35,429 bases of DNA. It comes from Anaerolineae bacterium. Its GTDB lineage: Bacteria > Chloroflexota > Anaerolineae > Fen-1058. The stretch is from positions 1-35,429 of the forward strand of contig PMCF01000429.1 of NCBI GenBank assembly GCA_003154115.1. The letters are read 5' to 3'. Of the stretch, positions 1-7,649 are shown in pieces. The notes beneath the pieces were generated by a model that was not told the origin of the DNA, searched no databases, and worked only from the letters and a program-made list of their open reading frames with translations. Within the stretch, counting starts at the first letter, position 1; the number at the start of each line of letters is the position of its first letter. Made by a program: the position numbers and the translations under genes.

Positions 1-72
1 AAATTCGTTAAGGCTGAATAGTTACGTTCTTTCTACAATAGGACCCTAGAGTATTGTAGTGCAGTTGACAAG

Positions 73-390
73 ATGCCGTGGCCTCAAGAGCGTGCGGCAG
101 AGGATTTGAAAGTAGTTTTGGAGGCCGCTAAAAAGCATCCAATAGGCGATCTACCTCAAGATTTGACAGGAACGAGGCCATATACGGATAAGCCGTCACT
201 GAGTGCATGGAAAGAAGTACAACAATGGATGATAAACGCCCCTGGAGATTTTCAGGTTGAAACGCCGCCATATGATGAATATCAATGTGGCTATGTTTCA
301 TATAACGTGAAGGCACATTTGTCGAACGGCAAGACAATTACTTGTGAATATGAAGGACAAGCAATTAGCTCGTGTGAGGAGGTTAAGTAA
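73..390 (+). CDS. Hypothetical protein, 105 aa, low-GC
   Basis: I do not recognise this protein. It is small and soluble, with no signal peptide or membrane segment. The C-terminal half alternates polar and hydrophobic residues like a beta-rich domain and has Cys residues in CGYVSY, ITCEYE and SSCEE. ATG 73 is the first possible start after an in-frame TAG at 19-21, and there is no convincing Shine-Dalgarno before it, so it could be the remnant of a longer gene. Its final codons carry the GAGGAGG that serves as ribosome-binding site of pheS, whose start lies 5 bp downstream. GC is about 45% over 60-360, well below the neighbouring genes, which suggests acquired DNA. It could be a non-coding leader of pheS, but its regular beta pattern argues mildly for coding. 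Confidence 0.5.
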   Translation: MPWPQERAAEDLKVVLEAAKKHPIGDLPQDLTGTRPYTDKPSLSAWKEVQQWMINAPGDFQVETPPYDEYQCGYVSYNVKAHLSNGKTITCEYEGQAISSCEEVK

Positions 391-395
391 CAACC

Positions 396-1421
396 ATGCT
401 TGAGAGACTAAATTCCATCGAACAAGAAGCACTGGCCGCTTTGCAGTCGGCCAACAGCAAAGACGCGCTTGAAAACTGGCACACGATGTATCTCGGCAAG
501 AAGTCGCCGCTGATGACGATCTTGGGCGATCTGGGCAAGTTGTCGCATGAGGAACGCCCGGCCATCGGCAAGCGCGGCAACGAGGTGAAGAAGGCCTTAG
601 AGGCTGCGTATGCCGATCGGGTGGAGGCGATCCGCAAGGCGGAATTGCAGCACAGCCTGACGGCGGGTGCGCTCGACGTGACGCTGCCGGGCCGGCCTCA
701 GTCGCGCGGCCGCCTGCATCCGCATACGCAAATCCTGCGCGAGATTTACGCCATCTGGGCCGAGATGGGCTTTCAGGTTTATCGGTCACGCGACGTGGAA
801 ACGGACGAGTACAACTTCGAACTGTTGAACATTCCACAGCATCATCCGGCGCGTGATATGTGGGATACGTTCTATACCACAACGCCCGGCGTGATCTTGC
901 GTACGCACACGTCGCCGGGACAGATTCACGCCATGCGCGAATATTGCCCGCAGCCCATCCGCGTGATTCTGCCTGGCATGTGCTATCGCTACGAACAGAT
1001 CAGCGCTTCGAAAGGGATTCAGTTCTTGCAGATGGAAGGGTTGGCCGTGGGTAAGAACATTCGCCTGAGCGATCTGCTCGGCACGATGAGCGAGTTCAAC
1101 CGGCGCATCTTCGGTCCCGATCGTAAAACGCGCTTCCGCGCTTCTTACTTCCCGTTCACAGAACCGAGCGTGGAAGTGGACGTGAGCTGTGCCAATTGCG
1201 GCGGCACCGGCTGCGGCGTGTGCAAGCACACCGGCTGGTTGGAAATTGCGGGGGCGGGCATGGTGCATCCGACGGTGCTGAAGAACGGCGGCTATGATCC
1301 GGCGGTGTACAGCGGCTTCGCCTTTGGCATGGGGCCGGAACGCATCGCCATGTTGAGGTGGGGCATCAGCGACATCCGTTATTTCTGGGGCAATGATCTC
1401 AGGTTCCTGGAGCAGTTTTAG
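396..1421 (+). CDS. pheS: Phenylalanine--tRNA ligase alpha subunit
   Basis: Cytoplasmic class II aminoacyl-tRNA synthetase subunit that attaches phenylalanine to tRNA-Phe as an alpha2beta2 enzyme with PheT. The 341 residues match the usual length. An N-terminal coiled-coil tRNA-binding arm of about 85 residues is followed by the GRPQSRGRLHP linker. The catalytic core shows motif 2 around RVILPGMCYRYEQ and motif 3 as GFAFGMGPERIAM. A four-Cys insert (CANCGGTGCGVCKHTGW) precedes GAGMVHP; similar CxxCxGxGCxxC loops are known in Bacillus-type PheS. The start ATG 396 is preceded by GAGGAGG at 376-382. pheT does not follow directly: a membrane-protein gene lies between the two. Identity is near certain. 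Confidence 0.97.
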   Translation: MLERLNSIEQEALAALQSANSKDALENWHTMYLGKKSPLMTILGDLGKLSHEERPAIGKRGNEVKKALEAAYADRVEAIRKAELQHSLTAGALDVTLPGRPQSRGRLHPHTQILREIYAIWAEMGFQVYRSRDVETDEYNFELLNIPQHHPARDMWDTFYTTTPGVILRTHTSPGQIHAMREYCPQPIRVILPGMCYRYEQISASKGIQFLQMEGLAVGKNIRLSDLLGTMSEFNRRIFGPDRKTRFRASYFPFTEPSVEVDVSCANCGGTGCGVCKHTGWLEIAGAGMVHPTVLKNGGYDPAVYSGFAFGMGPERIAMLRWGISDIRYFWGNDLRFLEQF

Positions 1422-1472
1422 ACCAAGCGTAAAGACGATACAGGCGATCTCATGTGTTAGGGAGACCTTACA

Positions 1473-3674
1473 GTGGCACACAACCTTCGTGATCGTCGTC
1501 TGCTGGGCGGCATCCTGGTCGTATTTGTGGCGTTGTCCGTCACCTACAATGTGATGCTGCCTCTGTTCGAAGCGCCGGATGAGGCCGATCACTACCGCTT
1601 TGCGCGCTGGTTGGCATCCGGGCAAACGTACCCTGATCTCGTCAAGGATGCTGGCGCAGCAGGACATGAAATCTGGCAGACGCCGTCGTATTACTACTTC
1701 ATTAGCCCGGTGGTGGGCTTGATGAACGGCGGTGAACCGCACGAGACCGCGCCACTCAATCCCGGTTATCAAGCAGGCTATTCGAATCTCGTGCATGTTC
1801 ACACGGCCGCGGAAATGTTTCCATATGCTGGCACTACGGCAGCCGTGCATCTCGCGCGGTTGATCACGACCATCTTCGGTGTCGGCGTGATCCTGGCAGC
1901 TTACGGCCTGGCGCAGAGCGTGTGGCCGCGGGCTGCGTTGATCGCTGCGGCGCTCGTCGCTTTCAATCCGCAGTTCGTATTCATGAGCTCGGTCATCAGC
2001 AACGATGTGCCCGCCGCCTGCCTGGCCGGTCTGACCATCTGGTGGTTGTCCCGAGGCTTCCAGCGGACCACACGCGGCGCACGGTGGCCGATAGTGCTGG
2101 GCGCATTGTGGGGACTTGCGATCCTGACCAAGTTGAACAATGTGGTGCTGGCTGTACCCATCGGGTTAGGTTTGCTGATCATGCATTGGCCGCTTCGACA
2201 ACAGTGGCGGCGCGCATTGATCGACGGCCTGCTGATCGCTGTGCTGGCTGCTCTGGTGGCAGGCTGGTGGTTCGTACTCAATCAAATTCGCTATCAGGAT
2301 TGGCTGGCGTGGCAGCCGATGTTGAACATGGTAGGTGGCCTGCAACGCACTCAATCACTGAGCTGGGATCAGGTGCTGGCTTATAGCACGGGCTTACTCA
2401 CTTCATTCTGGTTGAACATCGGTTACGGCTTTCGCGGCGCGGACGGGTTCTACGTGTTTTTCAACCTGCTGTTATTGGCGGCAGTGCTGGGGCTGGGTCT
2501 CTGGCTCTGGACGCAGCTGCGGCAACGTTCGTTCAGGGTATTGCTTCAGGCGGGAATTATCGGCGTCTGGGTCATAGCTGCTTTCATCAGCTTGTTGCAA
2601 TGGATGCGCCTCTTGACAGCAACCGATCAGGGCCGCTTGTTGTTTCCAGTGTTGAGCGGCCTCGCGGTGCTGCTGGCGATTGGCCTGACTCGTTTGACGT
2701 GGCGGCGCTTTTCGCTGGCGCCGATCGCAATCGGTGGGTTGTTCGTGTGTGCCGTGGCGACACCGTGGGTCGTGATTCAGCCGGCATATGCTCAACCGTT
2801 GGCCTTGTCGTCTGACGCGGCGATTCCCAATGCGCGCGCGATTGAACTGGGTGGCGAGCTCGAGCTGCGCGGGTTCCAGCTCACACCCGATCGGTTGAAC
2901 ACGCCCGGCGAATTGGCGATCGATCTTTACTGGACGAGCATGAAGCAGCCCACGACCGATTACATTGCGCGCATTACGCTGGTCGATCGGGCCGGGCGCA
3001 CACCGGCCGTCGTGGATGCCATGCCGTTCGCAGGACGTTCTCCGACGACCCTCTGGCGGCCCGGCGAAATCCTGCACGATCGCTTGCGCGTGCCTGTTTC
3101 AGCGCAAGCGCAGCCGCTACTGGCAACGGCTTATCTGTCGCTATATCCGATCGGCAAAGGACGCGAACTGATCGAGGGCGTTGAAAACGGTGAAGCACTC
3201 GGCCGCTACCTTGAGCTGGGTCAAGTCAAACTGCGCGGATCGACGACCGCTGTTCAGCCACAGCAGCAAATCGAAGCGCGCCTGGGCGATGATCTGGAGT
3301 TGAAGGGACTTGATGCACCAGCCAGCATTAAGGCGTCAACGCCCGTCACTCTGACTTTGTATTGGCGTGCCGCGCGGCCACCTGTTGATGATTACACGGT
3401 GTTCGTTCACTTGCTGGGGCCGGCAGGCGATGTGGTAGCACAGGCCGACAGCCAGCCGCAACTGGGGCAGTATCCTACGAGTTACTGGGATGAAGGCGAG
3501 CAGGTGAGTGATACCTATGAATTGACACTTCCCGCCGATTTGTCCGGCGGCGATTATCGGCTGCAAGTCGGAATGTACCGTCTGGCGAGCGGCGAGCGCT
3601 TATCGGCAACACAGGCCGACGGAGCGGCTTGGCCTGACAACGCAATTCTGTTGAACACCTATCATGTTCCATGA
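1473..3674 (+). CDS. Polytopic GT-C/DUF2142-like membrane protein, 733 aa
   Basis: Probable integral-membrane glycosyltransferase of the GT-C superfamily or a DUF2142-like protein, expected to use lipid-linked sugars on the outer face of the membrane. After a first hydrophobic helix comes FEAPDEADHYRFARWL, which matches the acidic PDE..H motif of the first extracytoplasmic loop in such proteins. About ten further hydrophobic segments run to around residue 440. The last ~290 residues are soluble and hold two similar beta-sandwich-like repeats, each with an LYW(T/R) strand and a (P)T.(Y/L)W.(P/E)GE turn. GTG 1473 follows GGGAGACC. The gene lies 51 bp after pheS and 13 bp before pheT, so it is probably co-transcribed with both. 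The acceptor and sugar cannot be told from sequence. Confidence 0.8.
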   Translation: MAHNLRDRRLLGGILVVFVALSVTYNVMLPLFEAPDEADHYRFARWLASGQTYPDLVKDAGAAGHEIWQTPSYYYFISPVVGLMNGGEPHETAPLNPGYQAGYSNLVHVHTAAEMFPYAGTTAAVHLARLITTIFGVGVILAAYGLAQSVWPRAALIAAALVAFNPQFVFMSSVISNDVPAACLAGLTIWWLSRGFQRTTRGARWPIVLGALWGLAILTKLNNVVLAVPIGLGLLIMHWPLRQQWRRALIDGLLIAVLAALVAGWWFVLNQIRYQDWLAWQPMLNMVGGLQRTQSLSWDQVLAYSTGLLTSFWLNIGYGFRGADGFYVFFNLLLLAAVLGLGLWLWTQLRQRSFRVLLQAGIIGVWVIAAFISLLQWMRLLTATDQGRLLFPVLSGLAVLLAIGLTRLTWRRFSLAPIAIGGLFVCAVATPWVVIQPAYAQPLALSSDAAIPNARAIELGGELELRGFQLTPDRLNTPGELAIDLYWTSMKQPTTDYIARITLVDRAGRTPAVVDAMPFAGRSPTTLWRPGEILHDRLRVPVSAQAQPLLATAYLSLYPIGKGRELIEGVENGEALGRYLELGQVKLRGSTTAVQPQQQIEARLGDDLELKGLDAPASIKASTPVTLTLYWRAARPPVDDYTVFVHLLGPAGDVVAQADSQPQLGQYPTSYWDEGEQVSDTYELTLPADLSGGDYRLQVGMYRLASGERLSATQADGAAWPDNAILLNTYHVP

Positions 3675-3687
3675 AACGAGGTAAGTC

Positions 3688-6252
3688 ATGAAAGTCCCTA
3701 TTAGTTGGCTCAAAGATTACGTGGACATCACCATCTCGATCGAGGAACTCGCCAATCGGTTGACGTTGGCCGGGATGGAGGTGGAGCACATCGAGTATTA
3801 CGGCGTGCCGGGTTCTGATCTCGTCTGGGATCGCGAGAAGATCGTCACGGCGCAGATCGTCGAGGTGAGGGCGCATCCTAACGCCGATCGACTGGTGTTG
3901 GCCGACGTGGATTACGGCGGCGCGGCGCGTCCAGACGCGACGCTGCATCAAGTAGTGACGGGCGCGCCGAACATCTTCCACCTCAAAGGGCAGGGGCGTT
4001 TAGCGAATGGCCCGAAGGTGATTTTCGCCAAAGAAGGTTCGGTGTTGTACGACGGCCATCAAGCGGGCAAAGTGAAGATGACGCTGAAGCCCGCCAAGCT
4101 GCGCGGCGTGAAAAGCGATTCGATGGTGTGCTCCGAGAAGGAACTCGGCCTCAGCGACGAACACGAAGGGATCATCATCCTCGACGACGATGCACCGGTG
4201 GGCGTGCCCGCCGCCGACACTCTGGGTGATGCAGTGTTGGAGATTTCGGTGTTGCCCAACGTCGCGCGGGCCGCGTCGATTCTCGGCGTAGCGCGTGAGG
4301 TCGCCGCATTGACGGGACAGCCGTTGAAGCAGCCGGCCTATGAGCTGCACGGCACCGGCCCGGATGTGAATCAAAGCGTCAAGGTCGAGATTCTCGACGC
4401 TGATTTGTGCCGCCGTTTTACGGCCACCATCGTGCGTGATGTGAAAGTCGGTCCATCGCCATACTGGGTGCAGCGCCGCTTGCGTCTGGCCGGTCAGCGA
4501 CCGATCAGCAATCTGGTCGATGTATCCAACTATGTGATGTTCGATCTCGGCCAGCCCATCCACACCTTCGACTACGATAAGTTGATGAAGCGGGCCGTCG
4601 AGCATGGCGATACGCGGCCGACTATCATCGTGCGCCGTGCCAGGCCGGGCGAACGCATGACCACGCTCGATGGCAACGATCGGGAGTTGAACCCCGAGAA
4701 CCTGATGATCTGTGATGCGCTCGGCCCGGTGGGCGTGGGCGGCATCATGGGCGGCCTGGAAACCGAGATCGACGACCACACGACCAACGTCTTGATCGAG
4801 GCGGCGAACTTCAACTTCATCAACATCCGCAAGACCACCCAGCAGATGAAGCTGCCCAGCGAAGCGGCTACGCGCTTCGGGCGCGGCATTCATCCGGCCA
4901 TGGCGCCGCGCGGCAACATTCGCTCGGCCAACCTGATTCAACAACTCGCCGGCGGCACGATCGATAGCGGCCTCGTCGATAACTACGCCAATCCGGTTGA
5001 AGAACAACACATCAACTTGCCACTAGCGGAAGCACGGCGCATTTTGGGTTTCAATATCGAACTGGTAGAAGTTGAGCGCATCCTCGAATCGCTTGAGTTC
5101 AACATTGCGGGTGAGGGTGACACCTATATCGGACTTGAACGGATGGAAGGAAGTGAGGAAATTGATGTGTTTCCACCGGATCACCGCACCGACATTACCG
5201 GCCCGCACGATCTCATCGAGGAGATCGCGCGCATCTACGGTTTGGATCGCATTCCGCGCACGGCGCTGAACGACGAGCTGCCGCCCCAACGCGCGAATCC
5301 GAGTCTCGAGTTTGAGGAACACGTGCGTGATTTGCTGGTGGAGGTGGGCTTGTTCGAAGCCACGATTCAGGCCATGACCACGCCGGGCACGGAAGCGAAG
5401 TTGCTGCCCGGCGAACGACCGGACGATCGGCCGTATGTGCAGATAACGAATCCCATCAGCGCGGAGCGATCGCACTTGCGCCATACGCTGTTGGCGCAGC
5501 TGCTCGAGGTCGCCTCCGGCAATGCACGGCATCACGATCGAGTGGCGCTGTTTTCGATCGACAAGGTCTATCTCGCTGCTGAGGATGGCCTGCTGCCCGA
5601 TGAGCCGCGCCGTTTGACGATCGTCCTGACGGGCGCGCGCGAGCCGGAGTCGTGGGCGCGCGCCGGTGGGCGCGAAAGCGATCGGGCGGCGCTGGATTTC
5701 TACGATCTCAAGGGCGTGATCGAAGCTGTGCTCACCGGACTGCACATCACCGGCGCGAAGTTCGAGCCGCTTGAGCATCCGACGTACTATCCGGGCCGCA
5801 CGGCACGGCTGCTGATTGGTGAACGCGTCATCGGCATGCTGGGTGAGATTCATCCGCAGGTGCGTGAAGCTTTTGATTTTCCCGAGCAGCCGGTGCTGGC
5901 GGGTGAACTGGATTTTGAAGCGTTGCTGGCGGCAATGCCGACTGTCACACGTGTAGCCGATGTGCCACGTTTCCCGGCGATGACCGAGGACTTGGCGCTG
6001 ATCGTGGAAGATAAAGTATCGGCCGAGAAGGTGCAGGCTACCATCATGACGGCCGGCGCGGGCACGGTGTTGAAGAACGCGCAGGTGTTCGACGTATTCA
6101 AGGGTGAGCAAATCGGCGTGGGAAAGAAGAGCCTGGCGTATCGCTTGACCTATCAGGCCGATCGCACTTTGACGGATGAGGAAGTGGCGAAGGTGCGCGA
6201 GCAGATCGTGAAGCAATTGAGAGAAGAAGTGAATGCAGTGCTGCGCGGGTGA
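3688..6252 (+). CDS. pheT: Phenylalanine--tRNA ligase beta subunit
   Basis: Beta subunit of phenylalanyl-tRNA synthetase, which carries the editing and tRNA-recognition modules. The 854 residues show the family order: an N-terminal PISWLKDYVDI segment, an EMAP/OB tRNA-binding domain with RAHPNADRLVLADVD (about residues 55-70), the B3/B4 editing domain containing RPISNLVDVSNYVM and GQPIHTFD, a B5 region with RRILGFN, the catalytic-like domain with EEIARIYGLDRIP, and a C-terminal FDX-ACB domain starting near RFPAMTEDLALIV. It is slightly longer than the ~800 residues common in bacteria because of loops in the OB region and around B5. ATG 3688 follows GAGGTAA. The gene ends 107 bp from a convergent histidine kinase gene, with a long inverted repeat between them. 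Confidence 0.97.
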   Translation: MKVPISWLKDYVDITISIEELANRLTLAGMEVEHIEYYGVPGSDLVWDREKIVTAQIVEVRAHPNADRLVLADVDYGGAARPDATLHQVVTGAPNIFHLKGQGRLANGPKVIFAKEGSVLYDGHQAGKVKMTLKPAKLRGVKSDSMVCSEKELGLSDEHEGIIILDDDAPVGVPAADTLGDAVLEISVLPNVARAASILGVAREVAALTGQPLKQPAYELHGTGPDVNQSVKVEILDADLCRRFTATIVRDVKVGPSPYWVQRRLRLAGQRPISNLVDVSNYVMFDLGQPIHTFDYDKLMKRAVEHGDTRPTIIVRRARPGERMTTLDGNDRELNPENLMICDALGPVGVGGIMGGLETEIDDHTTNVLIEAANFNFINIRKTTQQMKLPSEAATRFGRGIHPAMAPRGNIRSANLIQQLAGGTIDSGLVDNYANPVEEQHINLPLAEARRILGFNIELVEVERILESLEFNIAGEGDTYIGLERMEGSEEIDVFPPDHRTDITGPHDLIEEIARIYGLDRIPRTALNDELPPQRANPSLEFEEHVRDLLVEVGLFEATIQAMTTPGTEAKLLPGERPDDRPYVQITNPISAERSHLRHTLLAQLLEVASGNARHHDRVALFSIDKVYLAAEDGLLPDEPRRLTIVLTGAREPESWARAGGRESDRAALDFYDLKGVIEAVLTGLHITGAKFEPLEHPTYYPGRTARLLIGERVIGMLGEIHPQVREAFDFPEQPVLAGELDFEALLAAMPTVTRVADVPRFPAMTEDLALIVEDKVSAEKVQATIMTAGAGTVLKNAQVFDVFKGEQIGVGKKSLAYRLTYQADRTLTDEEVAKVREQIVKQLREEVNAVLRG

Positions 6253-6264
6253 AGATCGATAGAA

Positions 6265-6360
6265 GGAATGAGAGATAGAGGGACGGAGGGACAGAGAGAG
6301 GGAGTGATTTAGGTTCACTCCCTCTCTCTCTTTCTCTCATTCCCTCTCTCCCTCCGTCTC
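6265..6360. repeat. Purine/pyrimidine inverted repeat between convergent genes
   Basis: The left arm (6265-6307) is almost pure purine, built from GAGA, GGGA and GGAGGGAC words. After a 7-nt loop, the right arm (6315-6343) is its pyrimidine complement, with the left arm about 14 nt longer. A further pyrimidine block (6344-6360) repeats the same words and runs into the kinase stop codon at 6359-6361. Folding as RNA would give a long hairpin from either strand, so it could act as a bidirectional terminator for pheT and the kinase gene. No U-tract follows. Its word-like composition resembles other short repeats in this window. Confidence 0.7.
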
Positions 6361-7537
6361 AAGACCGACCGTTCTTCCGTTCGATCGGAATCGTCAGCGT
6401 GAAGGTGCTGCCCACGCCTAACTCGCTGATGACGGAGATGTTGCCGTTGTGTTGTTCCATCACTTGCTTCGCCACCGGCAAGCCCAACCCCACCCCGCCG
6501 AATAGATGTTCGCCTACCGCTTCCATGTGATGGTAGCGATCGAAGACGTGATACATCTGCTCGGGCGGGATGCCCACGCCGGGGTCTTGGATCGAGATGC
6601 GGAACTGGCCGTCTTCCGTGGTGGCTGTGATGACGATCGTGCCGCCGTTGGGACTGAACTTCACGGCATTGTCGATCAACGCGCCGATGGCTTGCGTCAA
6701 CCCGTCGAGATCGGCACACACCGTGGGGAGATCGGGCGGCACATCGAGTTGGAAAGTCAGGTTGCTGCTGGCGGCGCGGGAACGCACCGTCGTCAAGATC
6801 GCATTGATCAGGGTGCCCACGTCCACGGGCTCAAAGGCCGGCGAGATCAATTCCAACTCTTGCAGGAAGAGAATGTTGTTGATCAAGCGGACGATGTTAT
6901 CCGTGTTGTTGACGATGGCCTGCACCGCGCGATCGAGGTTTTCCCCTTGCAGGGTGCCCATGCGCATGAAGTGACCATAGCCTTTGATGGCCGTGAGCGG
7001 GGTGCGGAGTTCGTGCGCCACCACCGTGAGAAAATCGCTCTTGCGCTGCATGGTATCCTGCAAAGCCAGATAAGCCCGGGCTAACTCGTCGTTCTTCTGG
7101 CGCAGTTCGCCGATGGCGCGCTGATCGGATTCACGCAGGCGCGCCGATACCGCGCGCGTGATCGGCACGGCGATCTCCGGATGGGCATTGAGCAGCTCTT
7201 GGAAGTCATTTTTCGTAACCGCCAACAACGTGGTTTCTTCCAGCGCATCCACGCTGGCAATGCGTGGGGCATCTTCCAACAACGCTAATTCGCCAAAAAA
7301 CTGGCCGGGATGGAGCTCGTGCAAAAGGTGCTGCGTGCCGAGTTCGAGGAATTTGCTGACCTGCACGCGGCCCGACAAAATCAGATAGAACGCGTCGCCG
7401 GGTTCGCCTTCTTCGCAAATGCGATCGCCGGGCGCGACGCGAATCTCGCGGGCGTGGTAGGCCACGAACGTCAAGGTCTCTTCGTTGAGCGACGGGAAGG
7501 CTTTATGGAGGACTTCCAACCGGCGATCGAGTGTCAT
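6359..7537 (-). CDS. Soluble histidine kinase with N-terminal cNMP-binding domain
   Basis: Two-component sensor kinase. Residues 10-130 form a CRP/FNR-type cyclic-nucleotide-binding domain (APGDRICEEGEPGDAFY, then GQFFGELALLEDAPR, which is the phosphate-binding cassette). A short coiled coil (residues 140-165) leads to HisKA with the phospho-acceptor H175 in VVAHELRTPL. The HATPase domain has N290 in ALIDNAVKF, DPGVGIPP at 318-325 and GGVGLGLPVAK at 347-357. There is no membrane segment, so it senses a cytosolic signal. ATG 7537 is the natural start of the cNMP domain. No response regulator is adjacent. It lies 112 bp downstream of the subtilisin gene on the same strand, so it may have its own promoter, although no convincing one was found. 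Confidence 0.92.
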   Translation of the reverse strand: MTLDRRLEVLHKAFPSLNEETLTFVAYHAREIRVAPGDRICEEGEPGDAFYLILSGRVQVSKFLELGTQHLLHELHPGQFFGELALLEDAPRIASVDALEETTLLAVTKNDFQELLNAHPEIAVPITRAVSARLRESDQRAIGELRQKNDELARAYLALQDTMQRKSDFLTVVAHELRTPLTAIKGYGHFMRMGTLQGENLDRAVQAIVNNTDNIVRLINNILFLQELELISPAFEPVDVGTLINAILTTVRSRAASSNLTFQLDVPPDLPTVCADLDGLTQAIGALIDNAVKFSPNGGTIVITATTEDGQFRISIQDPGVGIPPEQMYHVFDRYHHMEAVGEHLFGGVGLGLPVAKQVMEQHNGNISVISELGVGSTFTLTIPIERKNGRS

Positions 7538-7649
7538 CTGTCAACCCCGCAGCGGGATAGTTAGATTCTAACATACCCATTAAGCGCGTGCGTTTCGGTT
7601 GAGTTACGGTCGAATGGCGTGTTGGGGTCAGCGCAGAAACGCGCCAATC

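Noticed and set aside
65-70. TTGACA as a -35 box for the pheS region
   Set aside because: No -10-like hexamer lies 16-18 nt downstream, and the bases fall directly before the start of the small ORF.
786-1850. 354-codon open frame on the minus strand across pheS and the next gene
   Set aside because: It is antisense to clearly conserved pheS, its translation is His/Arg/Ala-rich without domain features, and it has no ribosome-binding site.
5023-6318. 431-codon open frame on the minus strand across pheT
   Set aside because: It is opposite the conserved B5 and FDX-ACB regions of PheT, and its composition is that of a shadow of high-GC coding DNA.
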